A program made the translations under genes and the position numbers. Positions 23,971 to 35,830 of a DNA stretch of 64,000 nt are shown here, piece after piece; positions within the stretch are counted from its first letter, which is position 1; each line of letters opens with the position of its first letter. Where the stretch lies: positions 29,016 through 93,015 of the forward strand of contig CAJNOL010000733.1 in assembly GCA_905250125.1 (NCBI GenBank). Direction: 5' to 3'. The DNA is from Rotaria sordida (lineage: Eukaryota > Rotifera > Eurotatoria > Philodinida > Philodinidae). Under the pieces are notes generated by a model. The model was given only the letters and a program-made list of their open reading frames with translations, made no database searches and had not been told where the DNA came from.

Positions 23971-24911
23971 TATAACTCTCGGATTTAAATTCGAGGTTTC
24001 CGCATTTATTATAGACTAGATTTTGATTCTAGTTTTGTGAAAATTTAGGCTGTGTTGCCTAAAATCATCCAGAGATTTAACTTTTTTTTAAACTACGAAA
24101 AAGTTATACACACTTTTTTTCGGAGATGTTGGATGTTTAACTCTTCCTCTCTTTCAGGTTTTTTCAAGAAAATATGACTGATATAAAATCTGTGACTGAC
24201 GTATTTCGCTTTCTAACGAATAAGCAGCTTACTTGTTAAGAGATTTCGGGATTTACTTTTTCATTATGGGTTTCTTCGTTGAAATTAAAAGAGTGCGAAC
24301 ATGCGCAACTTTTTAGAAAATACAATTGCATTCTGATGTATTTGAAAACCTAGTATTGAAAAAATCTAGAAAATAAATTTAGATTCTAGAAATCAGTATC
24401 GCTTTTTGGAAAAATGTTTGAACAATGACTATTATGGGTCACTGTATAGGCATTTGTATAAGTCAGTTGCCATTTTTATCCATTCTTATTTTCCTTCAGA
24501 AGATGTTATAACTAGTTAACCGAATATATTTTAATAGGTCATGCCAGTGAATCTTCTTGTGTAAACAATCATCTATTATCGATTTATTTTTCATAGCAAA
24601 CAAAAACGTTAGAAATAGAGTTTTCTGAATACAAAAATTGATATTTGTAACTTTTCTTTCGAACTATATGTTGATCTTTACATAGTATTTTAGTTTGAAC
24701 TTTTCATTATACTTATCGCCTTTGTCTAATTAAAATATTTTAAAACTATTTAATATTTTTTTATTAAGATTTCTTCTCTCGGTTAGTTGAAGTCTATTCG
24801 AATAGAATTTTCTATTACATATGTTTTAGCTTAAATTTCTATTCTAACATTTTCTTTTCAATGATGCTTTGTAGTATATTTTTGTCTTTGCTTTTTTATT
24901 TTTGTTTCATA
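23971..24911. other. Intergenic, no gene seen
   Basis: AT-rich, no supported frame or repeat. Confidence 0.5.
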
Positions 24912-25177
24912 CACTGAAAAAAAATATGGTATGATACCGAACAAAACGAGTGTCATGGACTAAAAAAGGTTTCGTAAAAAACATTGGGCGCCTTAAAATA
25001 GTTCGGATTCACCCGGCATACCTTTCCAAGTGTTTCGTTGTTCTCTCTACGAAACCTAATAAGGTTTAGAGAATTGTAACGAATTCGAAACCTTTTTAAG
25101 TTTCAAACTATGTATGAAATCTTGTTTTAGTCCATGACACTCTTTTTGGTTCGGTATCATACCATTTTTTTTCCGTG
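24912..25177. mobile_element. 266 bp TA-flanked MITE
   Basis: Terminal inverted repeats of over 50 bp: left CACTGAAAAAAAATATGGTA, right (reverse complement) CACGGAAAAAAAATGGTATG, then ATACCGAAC and GAGTGTCATGGACTAAAA on both sides. TA lies outside both ends (24910-24911, 25178-25179). Fits a Tc1/mariner-type miniature element. Confidence 0.9.
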
Positions 25178-26214
25178 TAAAGGCGCTTCTTTTTGTAATA
25201 AAAGAAACTTCGTTATAAAAACGAAAAATATATTCAATTTGAAAATTCTATAAAAACTCACATAATATTCACTTTTGGTTTTCTGGTTAAAAATTCGAAT
25301 TTTTTATTTCTTTCTTCTGCAATGTTGTATTCTTAAGAAAGCAGAAGTTCGTCTACATAAAATGAATAGACAATAAGAATACAAAGAATACAAAAATATG
25401 CGTCTCTGCAGTGTTAGAAAGTTTTCTTACCTAGTTGTGTTTTATTGATTGAGTTCTAGATTGGTGCTGTTAATGATATTTTTTGTTTGTCATCTTTATA
25501 TCGTTTTCATTTGAATTCATGCGTATAACAATAATTACTATTGCATGTTCTCAGAACAGAAAATTGATATTTCACAACGAGTCTATTAAAATGTTATATT
25601 TATGCGTTAGAAAAGCAATTAAACACCACTTCTCATATTCTTGCATTTCAAGTCTACGATGCAAAAAAGCATATTATACTCGAAGATAAAATAGACAAAA
25701 AAACAAATAGATGTTCCATTAATCCTACCATTAATAAAGACGCATTCACAAAAAGAATTTTCAGATTAATTCTTTTCATCTTTTAATTTTTATACAACCT
25801 TTCCAATTTTTAAATCTCACTATAGTCATGCACATTTAGATTTTTGAAATATATTACATGGAGTTTCAATTTAAATGTATGTTGCTTATAGAATATGTAT
25901 ATTTGAGCTTTCATTATAGCTTTGGCAGGAATACAGGTGCAAGAACCATTTAATACAATATTCTCACTCACTCTAACATTGACAATTAAATCCTTGTTGT
26001 TGTTATAGCCTATTAGAACTCACTTTCTAATTATTAACAACAGTATGAATAGAAAGCATTTGAAAATTTCTTGGACTTTCTATTCATTTCACGTCTGTCT
26101 CAACAGTTATTAATGGCCAAATTTTCAAACAAAATCTATCTTAATCGAATGCTTATTATCTCGTGATAGTCGAAGGTAAAATTTATTCAATTAATGAATA
26201 GCTTCAACTTCCAC
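25178..26214. other. Intergenic, no gene seen
   Basis: AT-rich, short frames only. Confidence 0.5.
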
Positions 26215-26455
26215 ATAACTGTAACAATTATTCAACTTTGCAACGAGTAGTAAATTGGAAATTTTTAAAAAAGTCATTTTCAATTAAAAATTGTTTTTCT
26301 TGCTGTGATAAACAAATGCCTGAACAACTTTCATTATACACATAAATATGTGATGATTAGACAATTTTGTAACACCTACAAAGTTGGAAGTTTCTAAAAA
26401 GTCATTTTCAATTAAACACTACTTTTCTTTGCTATGATAAACAAGCATGAAATAA
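26215..26455. repeat. Two-copy tandem repeat, ~126 bp unit
   Basis: GTCATTTTCAATTAAA and TGATAAACAA blocks with the same flanks occur at about 26270-26320 and again at 26398-26446. The two units are roughly 80 percent identical. No coding role seen. Confidence 0.65.
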
Positions 26456-28109
26456 CCAATTTATGAAAAAATTTAAAATTATATGTTAGTGAGTAATAGC
26501 TAGTCACTCACGCACCCCGTAGAGTAAAAGTTACAGTAAAATAATATCGGTTAGATATGCATTATTAAACGAAGAAATTTGGTGAATTCGAAATACTATA
26601 TCTTTTTTACATTAAGCCTAGTCTAATCTCTCTTAGGTCTATTGACGTATATATTGCATTCGAAATAGTATTCTATATTGATAAGCATGTTTATTTAAGT
26701 TTCTTTAATGAGTAATTTTGGAAATATCAGAGCGATCGTATATTTATAGTTGTTATTTAAAAATAAGATCTCATGGTTGGAATATGCTCGTGCGATATTC
26801 GCGTACCTTTTTAGATGTTTTACATTTTTGTGCATCGTAAAATTCTCTTCTTTCTAGATGAATAAAGATTTTATAGTTCTTTGTACAATTATTGTTGCTG
26901 TTTATATTTTGATACTAAATATTTTATAAGGTTTGACAGTTAGTAATTATTTGAGTTACATGAGTACCAATTCTTATAGCTATAATACTTATCTATTTCA
27001 ATAAAATTGTGTGAATGATTATATCTGTTTTTTTTCATCACCTTTTGAAGTTTCATACTTTGGAGCTGAAATAAATAAATAAGTATAAGGTAAAATTAGG
27101 CTAAACAGTTTTGCAATAGTTGAATGATTAAAACATTAGCTTAATATAGTAATTTTTCTAGAATGATCTGATGTCTATTCAAATTGTAAACAAAGTGAGT
27201 CACTAACACTGTAAAAATAAAATAAATATAATTAAACGAAAATTAAGTTCTTATTGGAAGATAAACATCCGTTCAAATTAACAACGAGATATTAGATAAG
27301 CTTGAACAGGGCATGTATTAAATGTCTTCACAATAATTTCGAACTTATATATTTGAACATTTTATATTTATTCCTTACCTTTACACATTTAGAAATATTC
27401 AATTTAGTTAACAATTCTTACAATCCAAATGGAGGGTTTCTGATTTGCTAAACTACGATCTAGTCTCTATAGCAGTTTTATTTTCCTTACTCAATACTTT
27501 TGGGTATATGAATAAATTTTCCATATAAAATATAGCCAGATTACAATTAGTTTTTGTAATATCTGTTCTTCCTTAATCGAAACGGAACGAAATAATTGGA
27601 GTGACCAACTAGTTATCTTTTTCTACTTCCATCATTCTTTTCCTTCCTAACCGGTTCTAAGTAAACTCGTCATAAGACACTTTGCTTTTCTACAACTTTG
27701 ATTACACTATTTCTTCATATTATGTGATATTTCAAAGAAAATAGGAAAATCAAGTCACGAGTTTATGCGAGGCAATATGCAGAAGTTTAAGTTATCAGTG
27801 AATAGCTGTTTTTTTTCGTATATTATAGGAAAACATAGATCTTTGAATTTCTTCAATAAGAATTTTGCAATTAACGGAAGTTCTGTTGTAGACATTCGAG
27901 TGAGCTTGCAAAGTACATATGGGACAAATTGCATTGACAACGGAAGAATAATATCATTGACCAAACAGTCACAGAAGATAGATAACGTTCAAGAAACGAT
28001 TTATCAGTTTTGAAAGAAATGTCAAAACAATGAATAGCATTGCATTAACTCTTTTTTTCTTTTTGCTAAATGCATTTGACAATATTCTGATAATGTTGCT
28101 TTTTTTTCA
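26456..28109. other. Intergenic, no gene seen
   Basis: AT-rich. The frame at 27765-28013 has no domain features and overlaps an equally long antisense frame; not called. Confidence 0.45.
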
Positions 28110-28560
28110 TAGGTTTTTTTTTTCAGGTCAGCATGAAGGTGATGTAAGTCATTGTACCAGTAAAATTTTTAGCCTTCTATCTTTATTTCTACTTAAGTTT
28201 GATGTCAATTTGTTGGACTGCAATCGTACTGATTGCTATCGTTACAGTCATTGTTCTTTCTTTGATACCAATTTACATACCATCAAACCCAGTTTCCTTT
28301 TCTGGTTGGTAATTCAACGTTCACTAAATTGTTATTTTAATCTTTTAAATTTAGGAAAAACATCATTCACGATGATTTATACCATTAGCAATGGAACACT
28401 TCCAATAGGTTATATAACGACGAGCCAACTCAATAATATCAGTAGCCAGGTCACAAATGAAGATTTTCATCTCAAGGCAATCTTTTAGGTTTATAAATTT
28501 TTTAGTTGTTGGATTTGGCAAGTAAAAAAATTGATATTAGTGTCGATTCTGCATTGGTCA
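28110..28560 (+). pseudogene. VCBS/FG-GAP repeat membrane protein remnant
   Basis: One frame gives a clear membrane helix CWTAIVLIAIVTVIVLSLIP followed by IYIPSNP (about 28210-28290). After a gap that could be an intron (28305-28350), another frame gives TSFTMIYTISNGTLPIGYIT with TSQLNN, resembling the start of an FG-GAP/VCBS repeat as found in bdelloid type-II membrane proteins. The following expected beta-propeller blades are missing or broken, and the ASP-rich calcium motif is not visible. Read as a truncated, decayed gene. The family assignment rests on pattern memory only. Confidence 0.4.
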
Positions 28561-28871
28561 CGAGAGGAACACAATCGCGCAGGTGATGATTTATCATTAT
28601 TTAATTACATTAACTATTCTTGATTTATCGTTAATATTAGATCGATCTCTTTCCATCTGACAAACAGTCAACAAACTCTACAACTTTATGGAACGATTCG
28701 TACACGCAGTGGATGTACTCAAAAGTGTCTCACTAATTTTCACAGTCAACTTCAAAAAAAACTATGTACTTTACAACTGAAAATGCCGACATAACTATGA
28801 TGATATCAATTGATACAACAAACTGAATTCCACAGACTAACGACATTAATTTTGTTTTGGTTTCACCGATT

Positions 28872-28920
28872 GGGTGTGGGTGTGAACGTCTTTCATCAAT
28901 CGACAACAACACCCACACCC
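28872..28920. repeat. Telomere-like palindrome 10
   Basis: Perfect 12 bp arms GGGTGTGGGTGT (28872-28883) and ACACCCACACCC (28909-28920) around a 25 nt spacer. Confidence 0.9.
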
Positions 28921-29205
28921 ATATCCCTAAATATATTTACTTACAAATCCTATTCCTTTTAAATAGAATTAAACATAAATAACCAAAAAAAAACAAGAAT
29001 AGGCAACATATAAAAGTGATAGGGAAGGGTGGATTTTTATTTTTGCTTCTTTTGTTAACAAAGCGGGTTAGAAGAAGGATAGGGTACAGGACAGCGTGCA
29101 AAAACTCACCCTGTAGACATTTCTGTAATGAAATATATTGATAACTGTTTGTCTTACAACTGGTATTGGATAGGTGTAATTGTTTGATTGTTTGATCATA
29201 TTAAT

Positions 29206-29269
29206 AGGGTGTGGTTGTTTATATAAGTATGTCTCTTTTTTTAATACGCACACTCACACCCACACCCTT
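29206..29269. repeat. Telomere-like palindrome 11
   Basis: Left arm AGGGTGTGGTTGT, spacer of about 30 nt, right arm GCACACTCACACCCACACCC. Right arm longer than the left. Confidence 0.8.
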
Positions 29270-29492
29270 TATTGGATAATGGATTCAACTAATTTATTTA
29301 CAAACTATATCCTTGAAATACATATCTAATATTGTGAGTAATTTCATTATGTCCTGTCTTACAAGCACATCATTCATTTATTCGAGAAATTTTTAATTCA
29401 ATAAGGCAAATTAGTATAACAACACGCGTTATTAATCTCTAGATTGTTTCTTTGTTTTTGATTTTCAACTGAATGATTGTAAATGATTTATT

Positions 29493-30418
29493 TTATAGAG
29501 AATATCTTGTATTTTGACTTGTATGTTCAGATGATCGTTGTAATTGCTGAAGATTGAAATCAACTGCGTTGTCTATAGCAGCATTGTATTTGACTGATGA
29601 TTGTACGCGTAGATTACGCTCAAGTTTATAGTAATACTGTGCTTTTAAACGCCATTTTCTTGGTAATGATAGCATAAACCTAATAGAAGATAAGTTTCGG
29701 ACAGTACATCATCAGTAGATTTATAATTACCTCTAAGAAGCGATCGTTGAGCTCGTTTTTAAAATGGTGGCGCCTTTATATAATCCTCTTTTACTTGCCA
29801 AATTTCACCCATATATAAACAAGTTAAATCTAGACAAAATGGATCACTTTCAAAATGTTTATTTAAGATGTTAAATGTACGTTTGAATTGTTTTCCAGAG
29901 ATTCGAAAATTTCTTCTTTTCTTATATATAAATCCCATATGAATATGTGCAATAGCTATCTGAATTTGTAGACGTTCTTTTTTATTGATATTATCATTAG
30001 TCAATGTTGATGCAAAATGAAGCGCCTTCTTTAAAAAGAATCTAGCGTCAAATAGATCAAATTCGCTCAGAAAATTTTCCCCAATAAGATTGTACAGTTT
30101 AACAATCTTATCATTGTCGATAATTTTTAAAATAGATGTATTACGAACGTTCCATTAGATCAAAATATTCAAAGCAGCTTTGAAATATTTACGTGCTTTG
30201 GTATATTGTTGTATATGATCATTAACAAAGCCCAATAATGTATATGTTGCGGCCAACATTAGTTTTTCTTTTTCATTGTTAGTCCGTCCAAAATTGTGTG
30301 CTTTTATTAAGTATCGTTTAGCTAGCATGAAATCGTTAGTTTTATCTAAAATATTACCAAGACTTTGATATATTTTAGTTAAACACGTCGCATTCGGCAC
30401 ATTCGCTTTTAAATAGTG
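29493..30418 (-). pseudogene. Tetratricopeptide-repeat protein pseudogene
   Basis: Reading the minus strand from 30418: a TPR helix pair (CLTKIYQSLGNILDKTNDFM, then LAKRYLIKAHNFGR), further pairs with TLLGFVNDHIQQYTKARKYF, IQIAIAHIHMGFIYKKRRNF and LTCLYMGEIWQVKEDY. The frame is interrupted by a TAA at 30155-30157 and another at 29759-29761, and shifts near 29665 before ending at TAA 29493. Everything N-terminal is lost: the telomere-like palindrome 30421-30671 replaces it. The repeats resemble the kinesin-light-chain-type TPRs abundant in bdelloids, often fused to ART domains, but no such domain remains. Not expected to make a functional protein. Confidence 0.75.
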
Positions 30419-30420
30419 AC

Positions 30421-30671
30421 GTGGGGTGTGGGTGTGGACGGGTGTGGGTGCGGGTGGGTGGGTGCGGGTGTTGGCGTGGCTGGGTGTGGGTGCAGGTGTG
30501 AGTGTGTATGCAGGACAAGAAGAATATCCACACCCACTCCCAAATCCACACCTACTCCCAAATCTACACCCACACACCCACACCCACAGCCACAGTCACA
30601 CCCTCATCCATCAACACCCACACCCACATCCACACTTCATATCCATACTCCACACCCTCACCCACACTCTT
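30421..30671. repeat. Telomere-like palindrome 12, interrupting the TPR pseudogene
   Basis: About 90 bp of GGGTGTGGGTGTGG-type repeats, a short AGGACAAGAAGAATAT spacer, then about 150 bp of CCACACCCACAC-type sequence with an asymmetric, longer right arm. TPR-coding similarity stops at its left edge. Confidence 0.9.
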
Positions 30672-30833
30672 CTCCTTGCGAGAAAATGCATCATAAGAAC
30701 ATTATTGTGTTTTTGTTTCTACTTGTGTAGAAAAGATTGAAACATGAATCATTTCTTACATTTTTCTTTTTCACTCTGGTTGCTGTTTTATTTTCAATAT
30801 TTGTCTTTCTTGTCGTCTGTTAGTTTTGTACTC

Positions 30834-33059
30834 ATGACACGTACAGCTTTCTTTTTCGACTTCCTACCTGTCGAAATTCTACATATGATTTTCAGCTACT
30901 TTTTCGCTCATGAAATTCTATTATCATTTTCAAATACGAGCGATCATATTGATAGTGTATTACTCTCATATGCATCATATCAAATCAATTTTAAATCAAT
31001 TTCCAAGTCTCATTTTGATCTTGTGTGCCGTCGAATTCGACCAACGCAAGTTATTGCATTAACACTTTCCGATGCTGATGATACACCGGGTCAATCTGCA
31101 TTATTTTTATCACATTTTTGCATCGAACAATTCAGCCGCCTTCAATCATTAACATTGATTGACATTGAATTCGACTCATTGAAGCCGATCGTGTCGAACC
31201 TATATCATCTTCAACGGTTATATTCATTCACATATGATTCGCAGGCTATGAAAACGCATCATCCAAATCAGGTTCTTAATTATTCAAATTGGATTAATCA
31301 AGTGCATAGTTACTTCTGGAAAGGTGTTGCTCAGTTAATGCCACAATTGAAACGATTAAATCTTTCCAATTTGAATATTTTGCTAAGAATGCCGCTTCCA
31401 TGTCTTCATCATTTGAGAATGGGAACAGCAACAATCGATGAGCTTCGAATGATTCTTTCTCAAGTACCAAATCTACACTCGTTGAACATATCTCTTCAAG
31501 ATGATGCATTATACTATGAATACTTATTACTATCATCTCATTTGAAACTGAAACGACTAACTCTGAAAATTGAAAGTAAGTATAACTATATCAATGAAGT
31601 AAGAGTTGAAACATAATGTCAATAATCGATCTTTTGTTTTGGCTACAGGTGCACAAGTTTCGATGAATCAACTCGAACGATTGTTGTTGAAACTAGTGCA
31701 TCTAACACATCTTGAATTATATGCCACCGGTCACAATGATTTAGCTGATGGAAACCATTGGCTACGTCTGACAAGTAGCCTCACTATGTTTAACTTCAAA
31801 TTTCATATTCTCGAGACATTGACTGCGGAAATTCTCAAATCTTTTCGTACTTTATTTTGGCTTGTCGAAAAACATTGGTATGTCGCTTACGAGGAACGTT
31901 ATTTATTCACAATACCTTATTATGCTCCTGTGAACGTCAATGCTGATCAAATTCGAAGAAATGTACCGTGGATGACGTCTGATACAAGAATGTTCTACCA
32001 GCAAGTAACGGAAATCGATCTGGTGTCATCATTGTCTTATAATTTATTCTGTGTTCGTTTTGATTCCTTTTTCTCACATATGTATGATTCTCAAGAATTA
32101 CTAGAAATCATTGCAACGAAAATCGATCTCTGTCAAATACGACAAATGACTTTGTGTTCATTAAGAGATATACAATCATTAAAACCGTACTTTCCTAGAA
32201 TGTCTCGTCTCCATAAATTGTATATTCAGCAACAAATTGAAATACATTTGATTGACTCATTCCGAGATTATCGAATCAAACAGATTCGAACACTTAAAAT
32301 TGAGCTCTCCACTGAAAAGCTGAGTTATATAATCGAAATATTGTTACGTATTTTTCCCAATGTGAAACATTTAAGTGTTTCATCCATCTGTTCGAAAATG
32401 GATATGATTCGTTTCATTGATGGATTCAAACATTTGTCCGATGCATCATTTACGATTGATTCAAAGTTCGGCAATATCGAACAGTGTTGGTATCATAAAC
32501 CAGAACTATTGTTGTATGGTTCTCGGCGTTTGGCCAAAAACACTTACACATGTCGATTGAATCGGCTTATTGATAGGCAATGGCCTATCACTGTACATGT
32601 TTGGATTGGAAAGCAAGTAAGTTTCATTTCTACAAAACAATAATATCTGACATCATCTGCTTTTATACTATGATTTAGCCACAACGATCATTTTGGACTA
32701 TTCATTGGCCACCACGGCGAGGATATTTTTGGTATCGATCAATGTATATTTTTTTCCAACATCCTCAAGCCACATTTATGAACTATACGTACATGACAAA
32801 CATTCTTCTATCAGTTGCTATGCCTGCTGTCTCTCTGGTCTTAGGAAACATCATCCACGTTTTGGATTCACCATTATATAATGTTTGTATCATCTGTGTA
32901 ACGTTTTACATTTTGAGTGGTATTACTATTTATTATCTTCAATCCCGAATGAAAAATCTTAAATTAATCCTAGTATTCATTTATCTAGTAACAAATATAG
33001 TTGAAATATTTCCTTTTATGCAACGTCTTTTCTACTATTGCCTACGACGAATTATTTAA
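30834..33059 (+). CDS. F-box/LRR-like protein with C-terminal membrane segments
   Basis: Exons 30834-31575, 31649-32616 and 32679-33059 with consistent phases give 696 residues. The start MTRTAFFFDFLPVEIL puts the F-box (LPVEILHMIFSYF) at the very N-terminus; an in-frame ATG at 30744 would add 30 hydrophobic residues but the first choice fits the family. Degenerate leucine-rich repeats follow (LQSLTLIDIEF, LKRLNLSNLNIL, LTHLELYATG, VKHLSVSSI). F-box proteins normally recruit targets to SCF ubiquitin ligases through Skp1. Unusually, exon 3 encodes about three hydrophobic segments (e.g. IICVTFYILSGITIYYL and LILVFIYLVTNIVEIF), so the product could be membrane anchored, or a real exon was missed and this tail is intron-derived reading. 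Large lineage-specific family in bdelloids. Confidence 0.8.
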
Positions 33060-33541
33060 TTTGATTGTAATTTTTATTTTTTTTTTGAGAAGATTTCTTT
33101 TCTAACTTACAATAAACAGTCTTGAAGGATATTTAATTTGCTAATACCGAGGCGAACCCCTCTCTAATAATCATGTCACCGAGTCATGGTAGTTGTTTGC
33201 TCTAAATATTTGTCGATTATAATGAACCTATGAAAAAAAAAGAATCTACAAAAACCTTTGTTTAAGAGTGTTTTCTTATTAATTCATGTGTTTCCGATAG
33301 ACTTTAAACGAATTTACTCAAACGATTAGAAGTACATTTAGTTATCATTAAAAATGGCAAACAAATCGTTTAAGAGGGTATTCCATACGACAATGTTGCT
33401 GATATAAAAACGCATTTTTTTTCCTATAAACGCCTTTTTTACATTCAGTGTGGATATGAAGGATATCCAAGAGAGTAAACGCAGATTGAATGTCGGCTGC
33501 ATCTATGCGGCAACTTTAGCACATGTATAGCACTTCTCCAA
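33060..33541. other. Intergenic, F-box gene 3' flank
   Basis: AT-rich, AATAAA near 33110 could be the polyadenylation signal of the F-box gene. No other gene. Confidence 0.5.
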
Positions 33542-33596
33542 CATCTTGCGGTAAAATTTAGTGCGCAATCTAGATACTAAATTGTACTGCAAGATG
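33542..33596. ncRNA. Stem-loop, 21 bp arms with 13 nt loop
   Basis: CATCTTGCGGTAAAATTTAG(T) pairs with ACTAAATTGTACTGCAAGAT(G) at 19 of 21 positions around GCGCAATCTAGAT. The size and few mismatches are like a microRNA precursor, but a short foldback element is equally possible. Transcription not shown. Confidence 0.35.
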
Positions 33597-34430
33597 CCGA
33601 AGTATTTGTTCTTGTTTTTTTTAGACAAAAATTTCAGTTATTAATAAATAAATAATTTATGGAATAGCAAAGAAATTTTAGAAATAAACCCTACGAAATA
33701 GAATTCAGATATATATAAAAAGAACTGTTGTCGATTTTCTCGAAAATTCAAATTTAAACTATGAATAAACGAAAAAAGATCATTTCTCCTTTCAGTAAAA
33801 AAGTACCAGGTCATCAAAGCCATTCAGAAACTAACTGAGCAATCTAAACAATAAACCGTCGAAAGAACCAGTGACGTTAAGGCCATTTTTTCGCCTCCCA
33901 ATATTTTGTAAAAAGAATTACAGATTCGAAATCAGTATTAATTTCTGAGTAAAATGAGGCATTTTTTTTGGGAAAAAACGATTTTCATTTTTCATGGTTC
34001 ATTTAACACTTGTAGGGGACCCCAGGATCGTCCAAAGAATCTTTTTCGAAACTTGTTAAATTGACAACCATTAGGCGCAGAATTTGATGCTGATTCTAAA
34101 TTTCAGGTTGAAATTCGAAAAAAGAGGAATTTTTTTCGATTAAAATCTAGTTTTCTGTGGGATGATGTTAAAGGTCCATTTTCAGCTATCGCCCTTAGGC
34201 GACCTAGTAACGTCATTAGAAGGTCTAATATACATTTAGTGATGTGCGCAAATATTTTTCCAACCAAAAATACATTAATAAGGTTGTTTACAGTTGAGTT
34301 TTAGATAGTTTTAGTATAAAATACTAGAAAAGACAAAAGAAAACCAGGTTTTAAGCTTCTTTACCTTCATATGGTAGGAAAATGAAATTTCCATCCAATG
34401 AGTGGCATATATAGTTCGATGTAGGTTTTG
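33597..34430. other. Intergenic, possible degraded element at 33868-34230
   Basis: GTGACGTTAAGGCC at 33873 and AACGTCATT near 34210 form short inverted matches (TGACGTTA), and the stretch is less AT-rich than the surroundings. Too short to call an element with confidence. No gene. Confidence 0.35.
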
Positions 34431-34935
34431 ATGCTCTTTCTGAATATGACTTCAAAAAGAAGAAAAACAAAATGCAGAAAATACTAAGAAAAAGAGCACA
34501 ATAATCATAAAATGGGCAAGTATTTCCTGACTATGATCAACAAAAAATAGTTTTAAGACAAAACTAATAAAATATTCGGAATTAGCATGCAAAACTACAT
34601 CCTGTAGCATTAATTCTATTTAAAAAAAAATTTCAGAAAAATTCAACGGAGGGAGACCACAAGAAAATTTAGGTAAGAAAAGTACTGAGGGGGAGTAGGG
34701 CCCGATTTTTCGATGGAAAAGATTTTTAGTCATAACTCATGCTGCAGGATGTAATTTTGCATGATGATTCCGAATATTTTATTAGTTTCGTCTTAAAACT
34801 ATTTTTTGTTGGTCATTGTCAGGTAATACTTGCCAATTTTATGACTATTGTGCTCTTTTTCTTAATATTTTCACTTTTTGAGTATTTTCTGCATTTTGTT
34901 TTTCTTCTTTTTGAAGTCATATTCAGAAAGAGCAT
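34431..34935. mobile_element. ~500 bp palindromic foldback element
   Basis: Left arm 34431-34615 and right arm 34731-34935 are reverse complements at about 90 percent, from ATGCTCTTTCTGAATATGAC inward to ACATCCTGTAGCAT. The left arm has lost a ~17 nt block. The ~115 nt loop contains GGGGGAGTAGGGCCC. No coding frame. A long hairpin of this length should be unstable in replication, so it may be young. Confidence 0.9.
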
Positions 34936-34936
34936 G

Positions 34937-34973
34937 AAGGGTGTGGGTGAAAAAAGATAATACCCACACCCTT
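34937..34973. repeat. Telomere-like palindrome 13
   Basis: Perfect 12 bp arms AAGGGTGTGGGT (34937-34948) and ACCCACACCCTT (34962-34973) around a 13 nt A-rich loop. Sits 1 bp after the end of the large palindrome. Confidence 0.9.
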
Positions 34974-35176
34974 GATTGACAAATATTGTCTATTAGAAGG
35001 CTTACAACAAAAAAAAACGCCAGTATTTTCATTTTTACAGAATTCGATCTTTTTTTTTTCAAATGATTTATTCAATGTAATTTTGATTTTAAGTAAAAAA
35101 GACAAGATCATTCTCTATAAAATTCTACAATAATGAACTTGATTTAGTCATAGATGCTATTTATAAAATATTTATT

Positions 35177-35830
35177 ATGAAAGAGGGGTGGACCATTTCC
35201 CCACTTCATAGAGAAACCGTTCCACTTCTAGAAGAAATCGTTTTACCTCAAATAGTTAAGCAGAAATTCTTTTTTCAACATCAAATTCCCCTTCAATACA
35301 AATCAATACTTCACTATATACCAAAAGAAACGGTTATTTTTTCAGAGGAAATCCTTCATCCATATCTCCAGTTTTAAGGAGAAATGGATTTATTCAAAGA
35401 GAAATCGATTATTTTATTCTCTCTCTTATATAGGATTTTCTAGCAGATATGGATTTTTTTTCAACAGATATGGTTTAAATAGCAGGTGAAATGCTTCATC
35501 CATTTCTCTATTTATAAAGAGAAATGGAATTTATTCGAAGAGAAATAGATTATTTTATTTTGTCTCTTATATAGGATTTTCTAGCAGATATGAATTTTTT
35601 CCAGCAGAAATGGTTTAAATAGCAGGTGAAATGCTTCATCCATTTCTCTATTTATAAGGAGGAATGGATTTATTCAAAGAGACATCGATTATTTTATTTT
35701 GTCTCTTATATAGGATTTTCTAGCAGATATGGATTTTTTCCATATGAAATGGTTAAAATAGCTGGTGAAATGCTTTAACCGTTTCTCTACTTACAAGAAG
35801 AAACGGATAAGAGTCATATAGATAGAGATG
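35177..35830. repeat. 139 bp tandem repeat, three copies plus partial flanks
   Basis: Units start near 35380, 35519 and 35658, each reading GAGAAATGGATTTATTCAAA ... CTTATATAGGATTTTCTAGC ... GCAGGTGAAATGCTTCATCC. The unit junction is itself a hairpin (CCATTTCTC, ~11 nt, GAGAAATGG). Degenerate pieces with the GAAACGGT motif extend back to 35177. Units are about 90 percent identical. Not coding. Confidence 0.85.

Noticed and set aside
35177..35830. CRISPR-like array
   Set aside because: Units are contiguous 139 bp tandem repeats without unique spacers, in a eukaryotic genome.
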